A DNA stretch of 32,579 nucleotides, taken from the NCBI RefSeq assembly GCF_016583795.1, contig NZ_NRRS01000065.1, positions 1-32,579 of the forward strand, given 5' to 3'. Below are positions 18,301-24,154 of the stretch, piece by piece. A program made the translations under genes and the position numbers. The first letter of the stretch is position 1, and the number at the start of each line of letters is the position of its first letter. The notes beneath the pieces were generated by a model that saw nothing but the letters and a program-made list of their open reading frames with translations, did no database searches and was not told where the DNA came from. The DNA comes from Rhabdochromatium marinum (GTDB lineage: Bacteria; Pseudomonadota; Gammaproteobacteria; Chromatiales; Chromatiaceae).

Positions 18301-18355
18301 GATCCAAACCCAAAATTTCCAGGACTTCGCTTAGGGCAAATCCGGGTTGACTCAT
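15344..18355 (-). CDS. NHLM-type bacteriocin ABC transporter 2 (permease/ATPase, no peptidase)
   Basis: This 1003-residue protein matches the second ABC exporter of nitrile-hydratase-leader (NHLM) clusters. Residues about 1-400 form a long cytoplasmic N-terminal part without C39 catalytic residues. Residues about 430-735 carry the membrane domain with six hydrophobic segments (first one FVVALIVLSGLLSLAM). The ATPase has Walker A GPSGAGKSS near 802, signature SGGQRQR near 905, Walker B LIFDEATSALD and the H-loop IAHRLSTI. It likely forms a heterodimer or works alongside the peptidase-bearing exporter in moving the mature peptide across the inner membrane. ATGA overlap with the preceding gene (start at 18355 within its stop) shows tight coupling. 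The YcaO gene starts 10 bp downstream. Confidence 0.92.
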   Translation of the reverse strand: MSQPGFALSEVLEILGLDLRKYPELGRRETFRLGVSHPPRLILTGALDLFLLRSDGPNMGRRHYLTTLTAGCLCLDLDPTWLDMASMQLLAVPRQGARLADLPDDVLEQTPPDARQSEVLISAVDAMLQAVAGADWLPQPPSRVRKPAPGNCALRTGESVATGHLQVLWVSAPAGCLSPLGDDENEISPVNGTTGSRHPPDCFLLIGKLWLQATRDCHCRVERSPELLARGALSQALAEVLSWLLTLRLARVREDEAREGTCIAQTQEAHERSVEASLWSLGGILGLRRGRLPAPSAEPLINVLWLVMDDFGCPRPDEDQLREAMNTDDPMLALAQRAGLFVRTVTLEGDWWRDAQEPLLATLTEQEAPCLLLPGRKGRYHAIDPATGTRTPVDHRLVARFRSEARMFYRPFPDGALRAPEVLRFGLRRLSSDAWFVVALIVLSGLLSLAMPTLSQRVFDPIIPLAATDQLLVVVLAILAAGWARHGFGLLQGLYLLRIEGRVTTSVQTAVWDRLLKLPARFFHEFAAGDLANRAMSVDAMRKVLSDVALSGITHGMIAMFSLALLFYYDWRVTLAVLVVVLLYAVIAVYAGRKVMAKNRDILKLEGHLQGVVLRLLDGLTKLRVAGAEPAAFAHWGDLYARLQQVSFDQQRLENLLTVFKSGFSHFTMVAVIVAISWQGHDLLAFYQTPSDWAQLDSRQLQEIMPTGRFVAFHVALGQFVGGVFGLISMLVRLSILPAYYERVEPILTTPTEQSEGAADPGDIQGEVAVEGLVFRYHPDAAPVLNGVSLRAAPREMIAVVGPSGAGKSSLVRLILGFETPESGSVFLDGKDIVHLNKHAMRRGFGVVLQSGVLLSGSIYQNIAGGAQLSREQVMEAVRLAGLADDIEALPMGLETHVSEGATTFSGGQRQRLMIARALVHRPRVLIFDEATSALDNRSQQAVTEGLETLNSTRIVIAHRLSTIMHADRIYVLDQGRVVEEGDYPTLLAADGLFAAMARRQML

Positions 18356-20526
18356 TGCGCTTGCACCAGGCGGAAGTAGGCGCCGCGCGCGGCCACCAGG
18401 GCCGCATGATCACCACGCTCAACAACTTTGCCGCGTTCCAGCACGATGATCTCATCACTGTCTCTGATCGTACTCAATCGATGCGCGATGAGAATGCAGG
18501 TGATCCCACGTCGGCGCAGATTGTTATCAATCTGCTGTTCCGTCAGTGGCTCCAAAGCTGCTGTTGCTTCATCAAGAATGATCACACTGGGATTGCGCGT
18601 CAGCGCCCGGGCGATTTCCAGACGTTGCGCTTGCCCGCCACTGAATGCCGGAGCCGCAATACCGACTTCACTGCCATAGCCGCCAGCACGGGCGGCAATC
18701 ACTTCATGGATACAGGCGTCCCGAGCCGCGCGTACCACATCCGCTTCACTGATACTAGGATCCCAGAGTCGCAGGTTATCCAGCACCGTGCCAGGAAACA
18801 GCTTGATGTCCTGATCGACCGCCGCAACCGATGCGGTAAAGCGGTCGCGCGCAATCTCGGCCAGCGGACAGCCGTCGTAGAGAATCTCACCACTGCTCGG
18901 CGGATAAAGTCCCAGCAACAAGCGCCCGATGGTCGATTTGCCGCTGCCGGAAGTACCGACCAAAGCGATCCGTTGCCCCGGTTCGACTTCCAGACTCAAG
19001 CCGTCGATCAGGGGCGCGTCCAGATGACTGTAGCCGAACACAAGATTTCGCACACTAATGCGGCCAGTCAGCAAGGGTTCAGCAGCGGGCGGCTCCAGAG
19101 CAGGCGCTTGCCGCGCCCTGAGGCTTGCCGTCAACAGCGGATCGCTCGGATAGTCGAGCACATCGTTGATGCGCAGGAGTTCGCCGCGCGCCGTCTGCAG
19201 GGTTCCGGTGAAACCGACCAAATGCGACACCGGGCCGGTGACATGCGACATCATGCTCTGAAAGGCAATGAGCGCCCCGACCGACAGATGGCCATCAATG
19301 ATCAAGAGCCCCCCCAATCCAAGCACCAGGGATGTCAGGCCTTGATTCAGTAACGAGGGCGCGAGCGACAAGAGCCGCGAGCTGACCCCGAGCGACTGCT
19401 GGGAATTGATCATCAGCGTCTGGTGACCCGACCAGGAGGCGAAAAAATCCCGCTCGCTGCCGCTGGCCTTCAGAGTATCCATGGCTTGCAGACCGGCCAT
19501 GGCTACACCCGTCAGCTTGCCGCTCTGTTTGAGCAAACGGCTGTTGATGTCGGCCAGCTGCGTGCGCATTCGTGCAGCGATGCCCAGACCCGCCAGCGAA
19601 AACGCCACCACGATCAGCGTCAATTCAACGCTGTAGACCAGCATCACCAGCAAATAGAAACCGATCATCAGCAGATTGGACAGCGTCGAGGACAGGGGGC
19701 CCGACAACAATGACGCCAGACGATGACAGGACTGCACCCGCGCGGCCACATCGCCGACATAGCGCTGGGTGTAGAAGACCACTGGCACCCGCAGCACATG
19801 CCAAAAGAATTGGCTCGCTGACGAGATCGCCAGGCGGGTGCGCAGTAACAAAAGATAGCGTTGTTGAATCCAGGTGGTCAGAATCGAAAACACGGCGACC
19901 AGAGTCAGTCCGACCAGCAGCGGCAAAACCCAGCTATTGGCTCCGCGCACCAGGACATCGTCGATAAAGGTCTTGAGCAGCGCCGGCAGCAGCAGACCGG
20001 GCACCACCAGCATCAGGGTTGCGATCAAGGCGATTGACAGCAGCCCCTGCGCACCATGCAAGCGCGCGCGCAATGCCTGGAACAGACTTGCACGCCGGCC
20101 ACCCGGCTGAAACTCAGGCCCCGGCAGCATCTGCAGAGCAATCCCGGTGAAGCTGTCGCTAAACTCCTGATGACTGACTCGGCGCGGGCCGACGGCTGGA
20201 TCGTTCAGATAGACATATCTGTGATCATGGCCCTCAAACACCACGAAGTGATTGAAATTCCAGAACACGATAAAAGGCGGCGGCAGCGCCAGCACCGCCT
20301 CCAGATCGAGCTTCAATCCCTGGCTATTGAGTCCATAATGGCGCGCCGCCTTGACAATATTGCTGGCCTTGGCGCCATCGCGCGACACACCGGTCTCGAC
20401 GCGCAGGGTTTCGAGCGGCTCCCAGCGCCCATAGTGCGCCAGCATGATGCCGAGCGCGGCGGCTCCGCACTCAACAGCCTCCATCTGCAAGATGGTCGGG
20501 GTGCGAATGCGTTGCGCGCGTATCAC
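18352..20526 (-). CDS. NHLM-type ABC transporter 1 with C39 peptidase (leader-cleaving exporter)
   Basis: The 724-residue product is a peptidase-containing ABC transporter. The N-terminal C39 peptidase has Cys20 (MEAVECGAAAL), His93 (FNHFVVFEG) and Asp109 (LNDPAVG). The membrane domain occupies about residues 160-440, and the ATPase about 490-724 with Walker A GTSGSGKST near 527, signature SGGQAQR near 629 and H-loop IAHRLSTI near 679. Family knowledge: it removes the leader after a double glycine and exports the core, here after Gly129-Gly130 of the precursor. The start codon is GTG at 20526, 19 bp after the HlyD gene; no strong ribosome-binding site is seen, but RTPTILQMEAVECG is the conserved family start. 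Confidence 0.94.
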   Translation of the reverse strand: MIRAQRIRTPTILQMEAVECGAAALGIMLAHYGRWEPLETLRVETGVSRDGAKASNIVKAARHYGLNSQGLKLDLEAVLALPPPFIVFWNFNHFVVFEGHDHRYVYLNDPAVGPRRVSHQEFSDSFTGIALQMLPGPEFQPGGRRASLFQALRARLHGAQGLLSIALIATLMLVVPGLLLPALLKTFIDDVLVRGANSWVLPLLVGLTLVAVFSILTTWIQQRYLLLLRTRLAISSASQFFWHVLRVPVVFYTQRYVGDVAARVQSCHRLASLLSGPLSSTLSNLLMIGFYLLVMLVYSVELTLIVVAFSLAGLGIAARMRTQLADINSRLLKQSGKLTGVAMAGLQAMDTLKASGSERDFFASWSGHQTLMINSQQSLGVSSRLLSLAPSLLNQGLTSLVLGLGGLLIIDGHLSVGALIAFQSMMSHVTGPVSHLVGFTGTLQTARGELLRINDVLDYPSDPLLTASLRARQAPALEPPAAEPLLTGRISVRNLVFGYSHLDAPLIDGLSLEVEPGQRIALVGTSGSGKSTIGRLLLGLYPPSSGEILYDGCPLAEIARDRFTASVAAVDQDIKLFPGTVLDNLRLWDPSISEADVVRAARDACIHEVIAARAGGYGSEVGIAAPAFSGGQAQRLEIARALTRNPSVIILDEATAALEPLTEQQIDNNLRRRGITCILIAHRLSTIRDSDEIIVLERGKVVERGDHAALVAARGAYFRLVQAQ

Positions 20527-20545
20527 GGGGACGGATGCTCAAACA

Positions 20546-21796
20546 TCAGTTGCGGGTCCATGCCTCGAACAGTGGAATCACAAACTCCATCGGCCGCTCC
20601 TCGCGCACCACCACGGAAACCTCAGCGGTATCGCCTGGTGTGATCTTAACGGGCGGACCTTGCGAAGAGGTCCATTGCAGACCGCTTTCGGTCTTGTCAT
20701 CCGCGATCAGCGTCAGGGTGACGCTGATTGGCGCCCCTCCCTGCAACAGGGTTTGCACCAGGGTCGGATTGCCCAGGCGCGCGACCAGGGCATCCTGGGT
20801 AACCGGCAACAGGCTCACGGCTTCAACCCGGGCGCGCAGACTGCCATAGCGGTCGCGTTCAACCGACAGGGGTGACACCTCGGCCTGCATGCCGGGATTG
20901 ATCTGCTTGCCTGATCCCACGGCAAAATAGCCAACCGCGTTCAGGGTCTTGCCCCATTGTTCGACCACGGCAACCAGTTGCCCGACTTCAATCAGGCTGC
21001 CTGGGGCGACATCCAGCTCCGTCACCACGCCAGCCACCGGCGCGGTGATGGTCTGTTCGCTGCCCAGCGTGGCCACAAGGCGCTTCACCGGCGCCTCAGC
21101 CTGTTCAACCGCCGTGCGCAACGCCAGCTCCTGCTGGCGGTTTTGATTTTCAGATTCGCTCAGCGACAGCCGATTCTGCGCGATCTGATCACGCGCCTTA
21201 GCGATGGCCTGGGTGGTGGAAAACAGACTTGACCGGGTCGATTCGACCTGCTGACGAGTGTAATACCCTTTTTTAAGCGCGGCGCTCTGAGTGTCGAGCA
21301 GTTCCTGCAGGAAACTCAGCTGCTGCTGACTGTCCTGAATCACCGATTGCAGGGTCTGTTCCAACTCGGTTGTGGTACGACGACGCAGCTCAGTATCTTC
21401 CTGCAGAAATTTCGACTGCGTGTCGTATTGCTCCTGAGCCAGGCGTAGCGCCGCCTGCGCACTGACCAGCTCCGCCTCATCGACCGGCAACGCCAGAATG
21501 GCGACCGGATCCCCGGCGGCCACTCGCGCCCCGGCACGAACCGCAACTGAGCGCACCGTACCTGCGGCCTGCGCCTGCAAGCGATAGGTCTGCACCTCGG
21601 CCAGGGTGATCACACCCATACCGTTAACACGGATCGGGATACGCCCCAGCACACCCCAGGCAACCGCCAGCACTATCAGCAGCCCCAGAATCCCGAGCAG
21701 CATCCAGGCGCCCGGATGCGTCAGGTGTAGCATGGCATCGAGCTGCTCGGGACTGCGCATCCGCCGCAGGGCTTCCGGTCGGTAGAGGTCCGTCAT
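20546..21796 (-). CDS. HlyD-type periplasmic adaptor of the NHLM export system
   Basis: The 416-residue membrane fusion protein has one N-terminal membrane anchor (about residues 29-51, MLLGILGLLIVLAVAWGVL), a biotinyl-lipoyl-like hairpin (AQAAGTVRSVAVRAGARVAAGDPV), a long coiled coil (about 95-230, many Gln, Leu and Glu), a second lipoyl half (ITAPVAGVVTELDVAPG) and a beta-barrel C-terminus. It bridges the ABC exporters to an outer-membrane TolC-like channel. I chose the ATG at 21796 (MTDLYRPEALRRMRSPEQLD) because this matches the usual start of the NHLM HlyD family; the frame reaches up to 21853 but that part looks non-coding. It lies 95 bp after the precursor gene, with a strong hairpin in the gap. 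Confidence 0.92.
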   Translation of the reverse strand: MTDLYRPEALRRMRSPEQLDAMLHLTHPGAWMLLGILGLLIVLAVAWGVLGRIPIRVNGMGVITLAEVQTYRLQAQAAGTVRSVAVRAGARVAAGDPVAILALPVDEAELVSAQAALRLAQEQYDTQSKFLQEDTELRRRTTTELEQTLQSVIQDSQQQLSFLQELLDTQSAALKKGYYTRQQVESTRSSLFSTTQAIAKARDQIAQNRLSLSESENQNRQQELALRTAVEQAEAPVKRLVATLGSEQTITAPVAGVVTELDVAPGSLIEVGQLVAVVEQWGKTLNAVGYFAVGSGKQINPGMQAEVSPLSVERDRYGSLRARVEAVSLLPVTQDALVARLGNPTLVQTLLQGGAPISVTLTLIADDKTESGLQWTSSQGPPVKITPGDTAEVSVVVREERPMEFVIPLFEAWTRN

Positions 21797-21834
21797 GGAA
21801 ATATTACCAATGCCAACGCGATTCGCAGCGTGCA

Positions 21835-21868
21835 CCGGCCACGCGGGTATCAAGACCCACAGGGCCGG
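21835..21868 (-). promoter_or_regulatory. Stem-loop between precursor and export genes
   Basis: CCGGCC (21835-21840) and GGCCGG (21863-21868) form an outer stem, and GGGT/ACCC an inner one with a 6-nt loop; wobble pairs extend it to about 14 bp with one mismatch. It begins 23 nt after the precursor stop. No T-run follows on the minus strand, so it is more likely an mRNA-stabilising or attenuating element than a full terminator. It would let the precursor be made in excess over the export and modification enzymes, a common arrangement in RiPP operons. Confidence 0.5.
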
Positions 21869-21891
21869 ATTTTAGGAAGATGACGTAAACT

Positions 21892-22437
21892 TCAGGTGAT
21901 AAAACCAGGTACCACAGCCACTTCGACCTCAGCCACGGCGGTGGTAGTGGTTTCGGTATCTTGCAGCTCAGTCGTTTCGGTCACCGTCACCTCGGTGGTT
22001 TCGGCCTCGACCGCTTCGGTGGTGTTGGTCGTGGTGGCTTCGGTATCACCGCCAGCGACCCTGTCCAGATCGGCATCGCTGACTGCGGCTGCCCCCAGAA
22101 TCGTCGCAGCGACCGGAATGGTCAGATAGCGCATCGTATCCGAGTTTTGGACCAGGCGAATCTCCTGACCGGACTCCAGCGGGAAATTCTTGCCGAGAAA
22201 CCCGTAGAGTTTATCCTTATCCGGGTGATCGGAATGCATGTCTGGTGGTAGCGCCACGTACTTAATCTGATCCGTATCCTCAAGCACCTCCACCTTCACT
22301 CCAGCTGGAATATCCAGCCCCTCTTCCTTGAGGACAGCATTGGGATCATTCAGCAGGCGTTGCTTATAGGCTGGATCTTTCCAGCTCTTAGCAATTGCTG
22401 CGCCATAGACGGTTTTTGCCTTGATACTCGCTGCCAT
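21892..22437 (-). CDS. RiPP precursor with nitrile-hydratase-like leader (proteusin type)
   Basis: The 181-residue protein has the NHLP leader: a helix and SWKDPAYKQRLLNDPNAVL (residues 18-36), then the nitrile-hydratase alpha-like strand VKVEVLEDTDQIKYVALPP (47-65). A second, similar strand pair follows (QEIRLVQNSDTMRYLTIP, 91-108). The leader ends in DADLDRVAGG with Gly129-Gly130, the expected C39 cleavage site. The 51-residue core (131-181) has 18 Thr, 10 Glu and 8 Val, no Cys, Ser, Lys, Arg, His, Trp or Tyr, and finishes with VAVVPGFIT. The ATG at 22437 follows a GAGAGGGCAG ribosome-binding site. It is the first gene of the operon with exporters, YcaO and radical SAM methyltransferase, which presumably act on the core. 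The final product and its activity are unknown. Confidence 0.93.
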   Translation of the reverse strand: MAASIKAKTVYGAAIAKSWKDPAYKQRLLNDPNAVLKEEGLDIPAGVKVEVLEDTDQIKYVALPPDMHSDHPDKDKLYGFLGKNFPLESGQEIRLVQNSDTMRYLTIPVAATILGAAAVSDADLDRVAGGDTEATTTNTTEAVEAETTEVTVTETTELQDTETTTTAVAEVEVAVVPGFIT

Positions 22438-22719
22438 TTTTCTGCCCTCTCAAGCAATTGGCACCCCCGAAATGGAGGCAACCCGATGTCCATCGGTAGT
22501 GTGAATCAAAAAAACGTGTTGGCTTTGGAACGTCACCGCGTCCGACCCAATCTGATTGATTCACTTGTAGAAGCATAGCCTAAAAATTAGCTCCATGATA
22601 ATTCTCTTTTTCATACGGTTTGTTCGGCTATGCGTTGCCATTGCATTAAGGTTGGCTAGATTGCAACGCGAGGGTTAGACTGACGCCATGACTCTCGTTG
22701 GGCACACAGGCGCTCCACC
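22438..22719. promoter_or_regulatory. Divergent promoter region between precursor and TolC-like gene
   Basis: This 282-bp region is AT-richer than its neighbours and must hold both start sites. It contains the short palindrome CCGATG-tc-CATCGG (22483-22496), 45 bp before the precursor ATG, and a wider inverted repeat GCGTTGC (22632-22638) / GCAACGC (22663-22669). A GGCTATGC sequence occurs near both ends of the AT-rich core on opposite strands (around 22573 and 22626). These could be operators or RNA hairpins. No good -35/-10 pair stands out. Confidence 0.45.
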
Positions 22720-24144
22720 ATGGCTGCTCATCGCAATCTCCCCACCACTGTAGTCCTGGTTGTCAGCGGTCTGCTTACGCAATCGCTGGTTCAGGCGGAA
22801 AGCCTGACGGCCATGCTCACGCGGGTCTATCAGACCAACCCGGACATTCAAACCGCCATTGCCGAGGTCCGCCGAAGCGCCGAGTTGCTCCCGCAGGCGC
22901 GCGCGAACTGGCTGCCGCAGATGGATTTGATCGCAACCGAAGGTCGCTCGCGGATTCATCAAGTCACCAAAGACGACGTAACCAACCTGCATACCACCAA
23001 CGACCTCAATGAACGTTTGACCGACCGATCACTTGAGCTTGAGCTGTCGCTCAGCCTTTACGAAGGCGGGGCCCGCTCAGCAAACTTGAGTTCGGCTGAA
23101 TCGCAAGTCGCCGCTGCCGTCGCTGAACTCGATCAGAGTGTGGCCGAAACACTCTTTACCGCGACCCAGGCTTACGCAACCGTCATGCTCTATCGTGAGC
23201 TGACGCGGCTAAATGACGATATCGAGCGGTTTTTGATCCGTCTTGCCAAGGAATCGGACGACCTGTTCGAGAACCGGCTGATCACCCTCACCGACCGCGC
23301 CCAAACGCAAGCCAGCCTGGCCGCGACACGCGCCAACAAGGCCGCTATTCAGGGCTCGTTAGCCCAGGCCGAAAGCGACTATGTGGCCGTCTCGGGCGCA
23401 CCGCCGGGTTCGCTTCCGCTGCGCTGGGATGGATTACCCGCTCCGCCGTCCGGGTTAGCGGAGGCGAAAAAGGCCGCGCGTCAGGCCAACCCCGCATTGC
23501 GCGCGGCCCGCTTCGGCACCGACGCGGCAGCTGCCGATATTCAGGTGGCGCGTGGTCAACTATTGCCGAGTATTACCGCCTATTCCACCCTGAGCCGCAC
23601 CTGGGACAATTCCCGCTACACCAGCGCGACGGATTACACTGAGTTCGAGCGCGAAGATGACTGGTCGCTCAGTTTGCAAGTCCAGGTACCGCTGTTTCAC
23701 GGGGGCGAGAATTACTCTCGGGTCCGCGAAGCACGCGCGAATCTCAGCGTTGCCAAGAATCAGGCGCGCAGTACGTCAATGGGAATGATTAATGCGGTCG
23801 AAACCGCCTGGGCACAGCTTCAGTCCGCATGGGCCCAAGGCAAAAGTACGGCGTTGGAAGTCAGCGCTGATCGCGACGCGCTTTCTGGTTTTGAGCGCCA
23901 ACTGCGCGACGGCACATCAACCATGAAAGACCTGCTCGACGCGCGCACCGAACTCGACGAAGCACTCGAAAATCAGGTTTCAACCCAGTATCAGGCCTTC
24001 ATGGCTCAAGCTCAGCTCCTGGCCTTGATGGGCCGCTTCACTGCGCAAGACCTCAAACTGGCGGCTTCACAATTCGACAGCCAGGGTTATATTGACAGCG
24101 TGCGACGCAAGCTGTTTGGCACATCGCTGCCATCGCGGCCCTGA
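22720..24144 (+). CDS. TolC-family outer-membrane channel for RiPP export
   Basis: The 474-residue protein has a signal peptide (residues 1-26; hydrophobic VVLVVSGLLTQSLVQA), then two halves each with long alpha-helices and beta strands, as in TolC. Typical family landmarks are the Asn-Pro in YQTNPDIQTAIAEVR, LSLYEGGARSANL, and the second-half VPLFHGGENYSRVREA. It forms the trimeric outer-membrane tunnel of type I secretion systems. Being divergent from the precursor operon, which contains the HlyD adaptor and two ABC exporters, it most likely completes that export machine. The ATG at 22720 is the first in frame; an earlier ATG at 22688 is in another frame. It ends 10 bp before the convergent kinase gene. 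Confidence 0.92.
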   Translation: MAAHRNLPTTVVLVVSGLLTQSLVQAESLTAMLTRVYQTNPDIQTAIAEVRRSAELLPQARANWLPQMDLIATEGRSRIHQVTKDDVTNLHTTNDLNERLTDRSLELELSLSLYEGGARSANLSSAESQVAAAVAELDQSVAETLFTATQAYATVMLYRELTRLNDDIERFLIRLAKESDDLFENRLITLTDRAQTQASLAATRANKAAIQGSLAQAESDYVAVSGAPPGSLPLRWDGLPAPPSGLAEAKKAARQANPALRAARFGTDAAAADIQVARGQLLPSITAYSTLSRTWDNSRYTSATDYTEFEREDDWSLSLQVQVPLFHGGENYSRVREARANLSVAKNQARSTSMGMINAVETAWAQLQSAWAQGKSTALEVSADRDALSGFERQLRDGTSTMKDLLDARTELDEALENQVSTQYQAFMAQAQLLALMGRFTAQDLKLAASQFDSQGYIDSVRRKLFGTSLPSRP

Positions 24145-24154
24145 ACCCAGACCG

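Noticed and set aside
17659-19353. 564-residue plus-strand open frame
   Set aside because: It is antisense across both ABC exporter genes, which have complete family motifs; the frame is open only because of high GC.
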